The notes: generated from the sequence alone by a model not told the origin. Positions 31,344 through 42,115 are shown, counted from the first letter of the stretch. The stretch: 64,000 nucleotides of DNA from Boothiomyces macroporosus (GCA_027604185.1 JADGKB010000055.1:1-64000); one strand, 5' to 3'. Made by a program: numbers and translations.

Positions 31344-33010
31344 TTATTCTTGGACCTTTGCGGATAATCTACACTTTGTTTGCGCTTTTTCATAAGAGTC
31401 CACAAATTCATTCAACCCTTCATGGAATAGGACTACAAATGAATCAGCTCCCAGGTCGGCTACTCCTTCCGCTAAAGACCCGCCACCAAGAACAGGAACA
31501 ACTGCCTCTGGAGGATACCAACCTTCTGCAGCTATGAGAAAGTCCAGCACTTCTGGCTGTATCGCCTCTTCAGTCGGCGCCTTGTAGGGGTCTGAACCGA
31601 GTATTTGCATCAACTTTGCTTTTCGACTACGAGTTGGACCACCACGAGAGATGCGCATGGATGCCCTATCACTATTGGCCCTGGATATTTTCCCAGGTTC
31701 TGACCCAAGTGATCTCAAGTCAGTAGACGATTGACTTTTGACTATAGTTATACTTGGTGTTGAAAGCGTTTTTTCTATTTTTGGTGCAATTGATTTGGTA
31801 AAAGTTAACAACTTCTCGCTATGAGTAATATTAGTTTCCTCCAGCAACAGTTTCCTTACAAATGTATAGGGTTGATCCGCCAGCAGTGCGGTGAAACGTT
31901 TGTTTTTCTTTTCATGCATTAGGATCACCAGAGAGTCGGTAAATAAGATAAGAATCAAACTCTTTCTGGTAACTGCACACAGTGCATCGCTAATACATAC
32001 AAGAGAAGGAGCGGCATCCATAAACCCATTTGGACAATTGATTGTTCGTGAAAGTATTCTTGCCAACTTTGCTCTTTCTTCCTCCATCTTTTTATTGTGG
32101 TTTATCGAATCTACAAAATCTAGTACAGTTTGGAGAGCAACTTGTAGATTAAAGTAATCTGGATGTTCATTAGAGGTATGTTTTAGTAGATCTACAATCA
32201 GAAGAGTGCTACCAGCTAGGAATAAGTGGTATCTGGTCGTCCGCTGAACAGGGTATACAAGTGAATCCTTGAGAGACTGGCGATTGGTATCTTTGCTTCT
32301 GGAGGAGGCTGTCATAAATTTGACATATTCTGGATTGGCAGACTCCAGTTCCCTGATGCACGTCAGAGCTTTGGAATAATTCCCTATAAACTCAGTGTAC
32401 AACTCTGCCATTCTATTAATCTATGTTAATGTCTAGTACTATTTTGATAAACAAGTTGCCAATACAAGTTGATAGGGTGTCCCAGTAACAAAGAGTTTGC
32501 TCCATCTGAATATGAAAACTGGTATGGAATTGAACTAAATCGGAAATGCCACGGAATATCGTTTCACTTGTTTTTTGCGAAACAAATCGATTTTGCAACA
32601 TTGCTTGTCGATACTGTATTAATCAAAATTACATTCTCAATAACCATCAACTGCTGAATATAATTCTTTTCTGTCTGGAACAATTCCCATACCAGCTGTC
32701 CCCTTTTTTCAACAATCAGTGATTCTCGAAGTGTATCCAGCGATGATTTAATTTCCCACGCATCCTCGGGATCCTCTAGTGCAATACAGTCAATCAAAAT
32801 TGCGTCAAAACACCCGCCAATATCTGCTTCCACTAGTGGCCCCCTTTTAAGCGGCAATTGTAAATCAATTTCTAGTTTTACATCCTCTCCAAAGTTGAAT
32901 TCATGGTCGAGAAAAGGAAATCCGCCATCCAGAAACGGCCCAACATAATTTCTTTCTTTCTTCCACTGCAAGACAGAATAATTCACTCTTCCCGTTAAAA
33001 ACTCTTCCAT
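31344..33010 (-). CDS. Rho guanine-nucleotide exchange factor (DH-PH)
   Basis: Exons 33010-32633, 32613-32440 and 32420-31344 (both introns 19 nt); 542 aa. The DH domain begins VWELFQTEKNYIQQLMVIE. It continues through the middle exon (FVSQKTSETIFRGISDLVQFHTSF, IGNLFIKI) and ends in YSKALTCIRELES, SLKDSLVYPVQRTTRYHLFL and HPDYFNLQVALQTVLDFVDSIN. The SLVYPVQRTTRY helix is the catalytic CR3 region. A PH-like domain follows (LVCISDALCAVTRKSLILILFTDSLVIL), then a Ser-rich basic tail. It would load Rho/Cdc42/Rac GTPases with GTP to control polarity and the wall. No other domain is seen. Confidence 0.8.
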
Positions 33011-33058
33011 TTTTTACAAACAAAAAATTTCGCCACCACTAAAATACAAAATATATAT

Positions 33059-35619
33059 TCACGAAAGTAGTTCTAATTCTTCTTCAAGTGTTAGAGTTCG
33101 GTACCGCAATTCAGTTGAATTTATGACATTGTCGCTGCTACTGTGAGCAGAAAGCGGTTCAACCGGAGAATCGAGGTGCTGATTTTGGTTAATCATTTGC
33201 TCATTTATGGCGGCTAAAGCATCTTTTTTTGTTACTAAGCCTATCAACCGCCCGAATTTCTTTACAACGATATACCGCGGCCCCATTTTTTTGAAAAGGT
33301 CAATCACAAAATCCATGCTGACTTGCGGATCAACTCCGAGTGGAGTTTGGTTTACATACGAAACCAGGTGAATATTATTGTTTTCCAGATTGAGGATTGG
33401 CGGAGGGGTATTATCCAGTTGTCCTATGCTCGGTATAGATGGAGCTATCCCTTCTGTTACTTGGGATATTCTCCTTTGGGTGGGAAGTTCAGGCTCATCA
33501 AAATACACCTTCGCTTCAGGATGTATATCTGGATTAAGCGCTCTAATATTTTCTTGATAAGTATTAAATTACCTAAAGCCCTGGTGATATCAATTTTATC
33601 AATATAACCAACAAGATTAGAGTTTTCTTTGGATGAAATGATTGGGTATCCTTGATAATCATTATTATCCAGTATCATTTCTAATTTTAAAACCAATTAC
33701 CCAGTTCGTGAAGAGTCATTCCATCGGCTGTTAAACACACTAAATCAGTTAGTGGAGTCATCCTATCACTAACTGTAAACGTTAAATGAAGCTCTTGGTT
33801 AGGATCCAAGTAGGGGTAGGCTTTTTGCTTGATCACTACTTCAATATAGCCGTCAGTTCCAAAGAAATTCCCAACAAATTTGGAAATGGTAAGTGTAACC
33901 ATACAAGGGATGATATAATTCAGCGTCCCTGTCAATTCAAACATGACAACTGTAAGCGAAACAGTCAATTTTGTTAAACCACCCAGTGCGCCAATAGCTC
34001 CCAATAAAGCATACATTCCAGGTGTTACACAGGTGCCTTCAGACGGACAATCAGCAAAGATATCCCAATCACGATGTGTTAAATGTATAGATTGCATTAT
34101 TTCTCCTAATATTCTTCCAAATAACCCTCCCCAAATCATGGAAGGTACAAACATGCCTGCTGGTATTCTAGTCCCATAAGTTACAATAGTTAATCCAGTT
34201 TTAATCAACAAAGCCCAAGATAATGATAATACCAACCAAAAATGGCCCTCCAGACTACATAAACCCAAATGCTCATTTTCAGTGCATTCTCTGAAAAGCG
34301 ACTCTAATAGTTCTGATCCATCCACGCGAGTGAAAATATTCGTATAGCAAAGTACAGCTGATAGCAGGGCCAATGCTGCTATTTCATAGATTGGGTTTTC
34401 TCGCAACCAAATATTAGCATTTCGGTATTTCTGTACTCTAATGTTTAATTTAATGAATAATGCACCCATTAATCCCTTTAATTAGAAATGTTTACCCCAA
34501 AAACACCCAGTAGCGCAAAATTAAACATTTCAAAAAAGTACCAATTTCGAGTATAAGTAACTTGATATAGCACTTGCTTTCCTCTGTATGGATCTACGAA
34601 TTGTAGAGTTACACAAGCCACTAGAGCTGAGAAATATGAACGCAGCATGGTTTTAGAAGGAAAGAAGGAGCTCAATTCTTCCAACGAAAACAACACGCCT
34701 CCAATAGGTGCACCAAATGCAACTGCAACTCCAGCTGCAGCAGAAGCTACATTAATACAAAGTACCAGACAAGATTTCCCTCTTCCTGGCCTCATTATTC
34801 CGATATTTTGGAGAGTAATTCAACAAATAATTCCCAACCGCACAGGCAATATGTATTAAAGGCGCTTCTTTTCCAACAGAAAGAGAAGATGCTACAACCA
34901 AAGGCTTTGTTAATCTCGACGTACTAAACTTATTGATTTAAAAAATAGAGTCCTAGCTGATAGAAATCCTTCAATAATAAATCCCCCTAGTATTGTTTTG
35001 ATCCCTGATAATCCAGATTTCGGAGTGTATTTCGAAAACCTGGCAATCAAGGCAGCTAACGTTCCAAATGCAACTGAAACTATTAGGTATATAGGGAAAT
35101 CAATTATTGATACTTTGGTTTTGAACATGTAAACACTCCAGGGTTGGTAATCTACACAGTATTCCCCTTCTCTTTCTAACCCTTTACAACAGATATCTTT
35201 TGAAAGGTACCACTCTGTTAAACACACTCCTCGTTTGAAATCGGACAAATAGGCAGAAACAACGTCAATCCAAGATACTAGTATGCCAATTGACACCGCT
35301 AAATCAAGAATTAATTACCAATTACTCCTAGCAAGACCCATGACTGCATTCCTTCAATCATGTAGCCTCTCCAAGCTTCCCATCCAACTCGCCTATCCAG
35401 TAAATCATGCTCCCTAGAGTAGTCTTTAACCCAGTCTCTCATCCAATCAATCGTACTAAAGTTTTCATAGCTTTTGCTTTCTTGTGAAAGTAATTGGTTT
35501 GTCAAAACCCTTCTTCTCACTGTTGATTGCGTAGGTCTAATTGGCTCTGGTAGTGATAAATTCGTATTTGAAAAATCTGATAGTAATATCGAGTCTAATT
35601 GCGAATTTGCGGATTGCAT
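33059..35619 (-). CDS. CLC-family chloride transporter/channel (Gef1/ClC-3 type)
   Basis: Seven exons (35619-35319, 35298-34925, 34904-34766, 34746-34496, 34475-33701, 33680-33573, 33552-33059) with six introns of 19-20 nt; 813 aa. Selectivity motifs in order: [13 protein letters not shown] (GSGIP equivalent), GKEAPLIH (with the gating glutamate), [14 protein letters not shown] and [12 protein letters not shown]. The C-terminus carries two CBS domains ([15 protein letters not shown]...YQGYPII and [25 protein letters not shown]). This matches the intracellular CLC group, which includes yeast Gef1 and animal ClC-3/4/5, mostly Cl-/H+ exchangers of endosomes, Golgi or vacuole. Introns fall inside the pore-forming regions, so the unspliced frames look like separate fragments. 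Confidence 0.92.
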
Positions 35620-35820
35620 TTCACGGTAAAAAATTTAACTCTGAGAATTCAGTAGACTAACTGTGGATGGCAGCACAATGTCAGAGAAGGGTAATGCAAT
35701 GCCAGAGAATGGTAATTGAATATCTGTGACTCGTTACTTAATATTGACATATTGTCTATCACTTTGATAATTAACAAAGTACACTTATAGCTGAATATAC
35801 GTTGGGAAATAATTTTTCCA

Positions 35821-36666
35821 ATGATTGACAGACACTCGCAAATCACACTTTTGGAGGGTGCAATCTCCACTTTCTACGTGAATACACTTACGGCACCATT
35901 GGAACGGATAAAGATTCTCATTCAGACCCAGGATGCGCATCCGGCAATTCTAAACAGCAGCGTTAAACCATACGCCAGCATTTCGTCCACCCTCTATAGG
36001 ATTACCAAAGAACAAGGCATTGCTAGTCTTTGGAGGGGGAACTTGGCGGGGTGTCTGCGATTCATGCCATACCAATACCTCAACTTGTTTATTTATGATA
36101 AACTAGCCACAAATTTTCCAAATACATTCTGGAATAACTTTCTAGTAGGCGGTATTACAGGATCAATTTCATTACTAGCAGTGTATCCATTCGATTTTGC
36201 TCGCACCACTTTAGCTTCCGAAGTTTCAAAGCCATTCAGATTCAAGGGAGTGCTAGAGACCATCAAGCATCAAAGGGTAAATGTATTCCAAGGTTTTGGT
36301 GTAGCGCTGTTGGGCTCGTTTTGGTATAGAAGCGTCTTGTTTGGATTGAATCAGACATGGCAAGATTTGAATCCATCTCAAGATAACAGCATTAAATCGT
36401 GGGCAACTAAATTCACTATTGCGCATATATCCGCCATAGCAGCTTCATTCTGTCATTATCCATTTGATACTGTAACTCGAAGGTTACAAATGCAAACATT
36501 GTTTAATGAAAAACTATACCAGGATTCATTTGATTGTTTCAAGCAAATAATCAAGAATGAAGGTTATAGAGGGTTATTTAAAGGGGCTGGTGTAGACATG
36601 ATATTCTGTACTGGGGTTGCTATTATTCTGGTTACCTATGGCGAAATCCGAACTCATTTTCTATAA
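35821..36666 (+). CDS. ADP/ATP-carrier-like mitochondrial carrier
   Basis: 281 aa, no intron. Three SLC25 repeats: APLERIKILIQTQ, YPFDFARTTLASE and YPFDTVTRRLQMQT. The first repeat, with ITKEQGIASLWRGNLAGCLRFMPYQYLNLFIYD, is close to ADP/ATP carriers (SLC25A4-6/31). However, the diagnostic RRRMMM hexamer of repeat 3 is replaced by TRRLQM, and repeat 2 lacks the usual LDFARTRLA form only in detail. It may be a divergent nucleotide carrier with altered substrate range. The AAC-like residues in repeat 1 suggest it still belongs to the adenine-nucleotide branch. Confidence 0.78.
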   Translation: MIDRHSQITLLEGAISTFYVNTLTAPLERIKILIQTQDAHPAILNSSVKPYASISSTLYRITKEQGIASLWRGNLAGCLRFMPYQYLNLFIYDKLATNFPNTFWNNFLVGGITGSISLLAVYPFDFARTTLASEVSKPFRFKGVLETIKHQRVNVFQGFGVALLGSFWYRSVLFGLNQTWQDLNPSQDNSIKSWATKFTIAHISAIAASFCHYPFDTVTRRLQMQTLFNEKLYQDSFDCFKQIIKNEGYRGLFKGAGVDMIFCTGVAIILVTYGEIRTHFL

Positions 36667-36861
36667 TAGATTCTCATATGCATTTAAATCTGGTTTTTGG
36701 TAGTTATATATGTTCACACACTAAAGCAGTTGACACGTCAAGACTTGTCTTTGAACATATAGTACTTTTATAGCCAGAATTGGTATTACCAATCAATATG
36801 CTGCAGTCAAATAAAATAATACCAAACTTGGCAGATTTGACAGTATAGCACGTTGCATACT

Positions 36862-38160
36862 ATGAAAGCAAAGAGAATTCTTGGGATTGACCTTATTAGG
36901 ACAGTAGATGGTGGATTGTTGGTCTATTTTCATTGTAAGTGGACTCCAAACAATAAAAATATTTCACCAATAATGTCTGTTCAGATCAAAGAAGCAGATA
37001 CCAAATCAATTGCAAATGAATACTATGACTCTGATACCAAATCAATATTACCATTAAAGCTCAAAAAGAAAGTCAAGCTTGTAATATATGTTAATAAAGG
37101 TAAATTTCAGACCAACTTCTGGAAAGGACACTGGTAATTGCTTATTGATTAGATTTATTAACGGTTTCAGTCAGGACAAAGGAATCAAAGAAATTTCAAT
37201 TAAAATCAGAGGTATTGAACAACAAAATCATTGATGCGATTTTAGGGAAAATACCGCATTTCAATCATCAAATGGGTGAAAGATCGATTCAGATATGTCA
37301 AGAAGAAGCACCAAAGAGACTAAACATTCTTCCTCCTGTTCTAGTGCCTGTAAAACTAAGCCCTCAAACCGCAAAAGTAAAGAATGAAAAGGAGCTGGAA
37401 TCAGAAACAATACATGTCGCTAAAATACTAAAGAAGGAATCATACCCAATGTATGGAAGGGATTACAAATTGGAATTGATATTGAAAAAGTTGCACTCTA
37501 CTTTTCCCAATATCGAATCCATAGAATCAAAACGAGCCCCATCTGTTGGTAACTCGTTTTGATCATAGTGAATGAACCACTAGTGCTACCAAAAAGAATC
37601 AACAGCCGTCACATGATAAACAGCCGAGCAAGAGAAAAGCAGGTTGACATTGACGATCTGGGAGAAAGTAAAAGCAACTAACAAAGGCCCAACAAATTTC
37701 AAACCTATCAATCCATTTCAAAATCTAAAACTTGATGGAAAGCCGTGTGTAAACAGACCCGAATTAAACATACATCCAATATCAAGACCAACCACAGCAA
37801 TAAGCATAAAAAGAAAGGTAAATATTTTCCAACAAAGTCACGTAAATCTGCTATCCCAACACCGAAATCAAGACAGAGCCGAAGCAAACCAAATCTGATT
37901 TCAGTCAAACAAAGACAAATGTTTGAAACCACGAGTTGTCAAGCTATTAGTCGGATGATGAAGGCTTCATTCAAACAAGACTTTTACCAAGTGAATTACG
38001 AGTATTATACAGCAAAGAGAATTCAAGTGACAAAGAACAAGATTGACGGTGATTATTCCTAATATTAGGTTGCTTGACAAAGTTGGTGATTAAAGAAAGG
38101 AGGAATTTGCTACATCCAGAGTACAAGAATCCAGTTGCTCCTCGTATAGGGTCGTCATAA
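36862..38160 (+). CDS. Basic seven-exon protein with chromo-shadow-like N-terminus
   Basis: Seven exons (36862-37080, 37100-37133, 37153-37548, 37569-37667, 37687-37817, 37838-38048, 38069-38160); six introns of 19-20 nt; 393 aa. Exon 2 is only 34 nt. The N-terminal ~60 residues (AKRILGIDLIRTVDGGLLVYFHCKW...ADTKSIANEYYDS) resemble an HP1-type chromo shadow domain in the RIxG start, central KW and final I-x-x-(F/Y)Y. That is a weak, eye-level match. The rest is basic and disordered (KSRKSAIPTPKSRQSRSKP), with a conserved-looking block SPTNFKPINPFQNLKLDGKP. A nuclear or chromatin protein is plausible. The gene is invisible as a single ORF, and the splice chain rests on the open frame and intron consensus alone. 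Confidence 0.62.
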
Positions 38161-38462
38161 ATAGAATTATTTTTCACTTGCGGCTGTAGCTACGCCATGT
38201 AATTAATATAGTGATTCACCTTCGGATTATTTTTGTCCTTGGAAAAATATCGGTTGAGTTTAGTCACAGACTTATTCGGGGCGCACGACCATGATTTCTC
38301 CACTGATCGACCACGATAGTACTTGCTAATAATTCAAGGCACTATAATCAAAGCGCTTTCTAAACCAACGAGTTATTAATTTCCGTTGTTATCCAGCTTG
38401 GGTTTCCCCCATGTTTCATTTTGAAACTCGACCGAGCTAAACCCGGTTGGTGCGGTAAATGT

Positions 38463-38479
38463 CGGGTTCGCTGAATCCG
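38463..38479 (+). promoter_or_regulatory. Candidate Zn2Cys6 factor site, CGG-N11-CCG
   Basis: CGG at 38463-38465 and CCG at 38477-38479 are separated by exactly 11 bases, the spacing of Gal4-type fungal zinc-cluster sites. Two more CGG triplets lie just upstream (38444-38446 and 38453-38455). The site is 14 bases before the TATA box of a drug-transporter gene, a class often controlled by such factors. Chance occurrence is possible. Confidence 0.35.
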
Positions 38480-38493
38480 ACCTTTAGTTTTTT

Positions 38494-38501
38494 TATAAAA
38501 G
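38494..38501 (+). promoter_or_regulatory. TATA box of the first DHA2 transporter
   Basis: TATAAAAG, first base 36 nt before the ATG at 38530. Confidence 0.6.
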
Positions 38502-38529
38502 CCGTAGAAATAGAGCAGCTTCGCTAATA

Positions 38530-40272
38530 ATGACTGATAATACCGATATCCCTACCACGCTGCCGGATCCTAATCTCGCAAGAACAGAGTCCAATGAAAC
38601 TGCCAACTACCAAGAAATTGAAAAGCCAGAAGCTGCTAAACTTGCTGACGAAAAAAATGTAGTTGTTGAAACTCAAGTGGACAAGATTGATATTGATGAT
38701 GTCGATGAAACTAATGGGCAACCTCAATTATCTAGGGTGGAATTTCTATTGATCTTTGTTGGGCTATTTTTTGCAGTATTCTTGGCTGCTTTGGATCAAA
38801 CGATTATTGGTATTGCCATCCCAGCAATTGCCAAGGACTTTTCTTCCCTTTCTGAAGTCTCTTGGTTGGGAACTGCCTTTTTGTTGACCAGCACTGCTTT
38901 CGTGCCATCCTATGGAAAATTCGCTGATATTTTTGGCAGAAAAGTAATGATTCTTACTGCTGTCACTATATTCGAAATTGGATCTATTATCTGTGGTGCT
39001 GCTACGGACATGAATATGTTGATTGCTGGAAGAGCAATTGCTGGATTGGGTGGTGGTGGTGTATTCTCACTTACATTGATTATTATCTCTGACCTTGTGC
39101 CGATTTACGAAAGACCAAAATATCAAGGATTAATTGGGGCAGCTTTTGGTGCCGCCTCTGTTGCTGGACCATTATTAGGAGGATTCTTGACTGACAATTT
39201 ATCTTGGAGATGGAACTTTTATATCAACGTTCCAATTGGTGCATTTGCTATAGCAGTCTGCTCCATCGTGTTGCGACTAAGAGAACCTGATCAAAGTACA
39301 TGGAGATTGAAAATGAAGCGTATTGATTTCATCGGGACCTTCTTTTTAATCCTTGCTGTAGTCGCGCTGTTGATTCCAATTCAAGGCGGTGGTACTCAGT
39401 TCGCATGGAACTCTCCAACTGTTATCGTGCTTTTAGCGCTTTCAGCACCATTGGTTGGCTTGTTTATATTTTCACAGTGGAAGTGGTCCAACGAGCCTAT
39501 TATTCCATTACATTTGTTCAAAAACAGATATACAGTAGCACCATTCATATCAACCTTCTTTTTGGGTATGACCATGCTTCCTGCATTCTTTTATGTCCCA
39601 CTGTACTTTCAAATTGTGCTTGACCACAGTGCGCAACAAGCAGGTATCGACACTTTTCCACTTGTTATTGGGTTAGTCATCTTTGTTATTTCTTCTGGGC
39701 TGTTTGCAGGAAAGACTGGATATTACTTGCCGCCAATTCTTATAGGAAGTATTCTTGGATCTGTTGGTACCTTTTTGATGTCTACTCTGGATGAAACTTC
39801 TTCGGTTTGGCAAAGAATCTTTTACTTGTTCATTCCCGGAGTAGGTATTGGTATGTGTCTACAAACCGAACTAATTGCATGCCAAGATTCAGTTGAAGAG
39901 CACGATTTATCTATTGTTACAGCCTTAAAGTCATTCTGGCAGTCTATTGGAAGTGTATTTGGGTTGGCCATTGCTTCTACATACTTTAACAATGTATTAC
40001 AAGATAAACTTCGAGAAGCACTTGCCGGAGTACCATTAAAGATCCCACTAGACACCGTAGTTGATATTGTTTCCAACAATCCATTAGCTATTAGATCCTC
40101 CTACGTTCCTGCACAGCTTACGCCTGTTTTAGTACACGCATTCGTAGAAGCGATCCAGAAACTATTCTTGATTTGTGTGCCATTTGGTATCCTTACTTTC
40201 CTCTCAGCTTTATTCATCAACTGGACACCTTTAGATCTGTCTGCAAAGAGAGCTGTTCCTGTTGGAGAGTAA
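38530..40272 (+). CDS. MFS drug:H+ antiporter, DHA2 family (14 TM), copy 1
   Basis: 580 aa, no intron. An acidic ~70-residue cytosolic N-terminus precedes 14 predicted helices. Family motifs: AALDQTIIGIAIPAI in TM1, KFADIFGRKVMIL (motif A), AGRAIAGLGGGG (motif B), and GAASVAGPLLGGFLTDNLSWRWNFYINVPIG (motif C and D2). These are the signatures of fungal multidrug/toxin exporters and of some siderophore, basic amino-acid or vacuolar transporters. It ends in the VPVGE tail, similar to copy 3. It is the first of three paralogues on the plus strand, and the first two are interrupted by a photolyase-related gene on the minus strand. Confidence 0.88.
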   Translation: MTDNTDIPTTLPDPNLARTESNETANYQEIEKPEAAKLADEKNVVVETQVDKIDIDDVDETNGQPQLSRVEFLLIFVGLFFAVFLAALDQTIIGIAIPAIAKDFSSLSEVSWLGTAFLLTSTAFVPSYGKFADIFGRKVMILTAVTIFEIGSIICGAATDMNMLIAGRAIAGLGGGGVFSLTLIIISDLVPIYERPKYQGLIGAAFGAASVAGPLLGGFLTDNLSWRWNFYINVPIGAFAIAVCSIVLRLREPDQSTWRLKMKRIDFIGTFFLILAVVALLIPIQGGGTQFAWNSPTVIVLLALSAPLVGLFIFSQWKWSNEPIIPLHLFKNRYTVAPFISTFFLGMTMLPAFFYVPLYFQIVLDHSAQQAGIDTFPLVIGLVIFVISSGLFAGKTGYYLPPILIGSILGSVGTFLMSTLDETSSVWQRIFYLFIPGVGIGMCLQTELIACQDSVEEHDLSIVTALKSFWQSIGSVFGLAIASTYFNNVLQDKLREALAGVPLKIPLDTVVDIVSNNPLAIRSSYVPAQLTPVLVHAFVEAIQKLFLICVPFGILTFLSALFINWTPLDLSAKRAVPVGE

Positions 40273-40378
40273 ATATTTGTCTATTAATAAATATTATTCC
40301 AAAATTTAGTTATTGTAATGTATTTTTGGTTTCAAATTATCGGCATAGTCCGCGCCATCATTCCCCTATACCAGCTAT

Positions 40379-41821
40379 TCAGAAAAAGAAATACTTTTCA
40401 GTGACTTTATTAATGAAATTTTCAGCAGTTTTAAGAATCTTGGATTGTTCCATCTCATTCTTTTTTTCAAAGTGTGCCAGATTACGAAGGTAAACTGAAG
40501 CCCCACCTTTCAAATCTCCCTTGTGGGCATGCAAAAACCGATAAAAGAGGGCATTCCAAATATCGCACCAAGGACCTTTTTCATAATCGGACATTTTGAG
40601 CAAATAAGCGCTTGCAGTCAAGTAGGGCTTTTGCATAAACCTAGTGTCATAGTAACCCATCGCGGCAATATTGGAATACATTACCCAAGGGTATGCATCC
40701 ATGCAAACGAATTGCGAGAACCACTTTACGACTTGTTCCAATTCAATCTCCAACAAGTTGAAGATGTTCAAGAATATACAAAGCCGAGGGATATGATGAC
40801 AGTATCCTAGTTTCATGACTTTTTTGATTTCATTGTCCAATATAGGAATCCCGGTAGGTTTATTTCCATTCCAGTAATCCCAATTTAGTTTACCTTTGTG
40901 GCTAAAGTGGTTGGAACCCTGTAAATCAAAAGAGACATATAGACCTCTCATGTATTCCCTCCAGCCGATAAGCTGTCTAACATAGCCCTCCAACGAATTC
41001 ATTGGGATGTTTGTTCTAGCCATTATCGCATCGAGAACCCATTTTGGCGATAGGATGCCAACATTTAATGGAACAGATATAAAACTATGGAATAGTATTG
41101 ATTCTTTCTTGTCAATTGCATCTTCGTAAGGCCCAAAATTGATTACCTTGTTATCCAAAAACTCGTTAAAATGCTGCTCCGCTTGCTCTTGGCTAATTGG
41201 ATATCTGACTACTTGCGTAATATCGCCCAAATGGGCTTGAAACTCTGGATGACTATTGATATAGCCTTGGGCTTCCATATGGTAACTCGTATCAAATGAA
41301 GGAAGTTTGAACTTGAAACTGTGATTCTTTGGCAGCGGATTTCGGTTTTCTCCATCATGGCTAGCAACATTTCGAAGTACACCCATCTTTCCTTTCACAT
41401 ATTCAAAAAAGTGTTGTTGGACAAAGCGCTTCTTTTCTTTGCCAAAATAGTTCAGACATTCTCGTCTTGTCAACAAGAACAATGGTGATTCAAGGGCTCT
41501 GCTGTTTGGAAAGGCCGCTTTGATTTTCGCCTCCAACTCTTTATCCATCGTATCGTAGTAGGTAATTTCATACTCGGAAATGCTTTCATAGTTGCCAACT
41601 TTTGCATATTCTACATATTCCTTTTCGGGATGGTCTAACTGGTCAAAATAATACTTTAAGGTTGCCCTGTGGTACGCAAGCTTGATCTTGCTGATTTGAT
41701 AATTCTTTGGTTTGAAAAACAGCGGTTCCTCCAAAACGAATATCTTGTCGCATTCAAATTTGACTCCGGGAAACAAACTATTGGGAAATATCAAGAAAGC
41801 AGTTTGGATTTTTCTTTTCAT
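40379..41821 (-). CDS. Deoxyribodipyrimidine photolyase-related protein (PhrB/DPRP type)
   Basis: 480 aa, no intron. The C-terminal FAD-binding half is clear: GWREYMRGLYV, KKVMKLGYCHHIPRL, FVCMDAYPWVMYSNIAAMGYYDTRFMQKPY. These match the deoxyribodipyrimidine photolyase-related family (DPRP, the bacterial PhrB/FeS-BCP group of 6-4 photolyases), not classical fungal Phr1, cryptochrome-DASH or animal 6-4 types. The N-terminal half fits the antenna domain (FLIFPNSLF, FVLEEPLFF). Bacterial PhrB binds a 4Fe-4S cluster with four cysteines. In the region after MSDYEKGPWCDIWNALFY only one cysteine remains and the C-x2-C pair is missing, so the cluster is probably absent. It is convergent with DHA2 copy 1. 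Horizontal acquisition is possible. Confidence 0.82.
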   Translation of the reverse strand: MKRKIQTAFLIFPNSLFPGVKFECDKIFVLEEPLFFKPKNYQISKIKLAYHRATLKYYFDQLDHPEKEYVEYAKVGNYESISEYEITYYDTMDKELEAKIKAAFPNSRALESPLFLLTRRECLNYFGKEKKRFVQQHFFEYVKGKMGVLRNVASHDGENRNPLPKNHSFKFKLPSFDTSYHMEAQGYINSHPEFQAHLGDITQVVRYPISQEQAEQHFNEFLDNKVINFGPYEDAIDKKESILFHSFISVPLNVGILSPKWVLDAIMARTNIPMNSLEGYVRQLIGWREYMRGLYVSFDLQGSNHFSHKGKLNWDYWNGNKPTGIPILDNEIKKVMKLGYCHHIPRLCIFLNIFNLLEIELEQVVKWFSQFVCMDAYPWVMYSNIAAMGYYDTRFMQKPYLTASAYLLKMSDYEKGPWCDIWNALFYRFLHAHKGDLKGGASVYLRNLAHFEKKNEMEQSKILKTAENFINKVTEKYFFF

Positions 41822-42115
41822 CGGAAAAATCTACTACTAGAAAGGTTTGGTTTCATTCACGGAAAAATCAAGTGGAAGAAACGCGACCTGAAGCAGAATT
41901 TTGGTGGAAAAGTTTCAATAGGAATGACCCACTATATAAAGTCTTAGGAATCTTAGATGTGTTTGCTGTGACTTTCTTTTGTGTATGTTTACCGTCTCCA
42001 TTTTGACATCAATCAAACTATTGGTGGGAAGCTAGAAAAAGCGTAGCTGAGCTCCACGGTAAGGTTTTCATTGTATTTCCGAATATAATGATCTAAATAC
42101 TGGTCGTTTATCAAA

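Larger units (their letters stand above)
38161..38529. other. Intergenic; promoter of the first DHA2 transporter
   Basis: 369 bases. Contains a TATA box (38494-38501) and clustered CGG/CCG triplets (38442-38479) described separately. Confidence 0.5.

Noticed and set aside
37081..37600. Alternative splice of the chromo-shadow-like gene using 34-37-nt introns
   Set aside because: Two 19-nt introns (37081-37099 and 37134-37152) give a longer continuous frame and match the local intron class.
38401..38480. tRNA-like fold in the GGTT...GGGTTCG...CCGAC stretch
   Set aside because: The apparent T-arm has a 10-base loop and no acceptor or anticodon stem could be formed.
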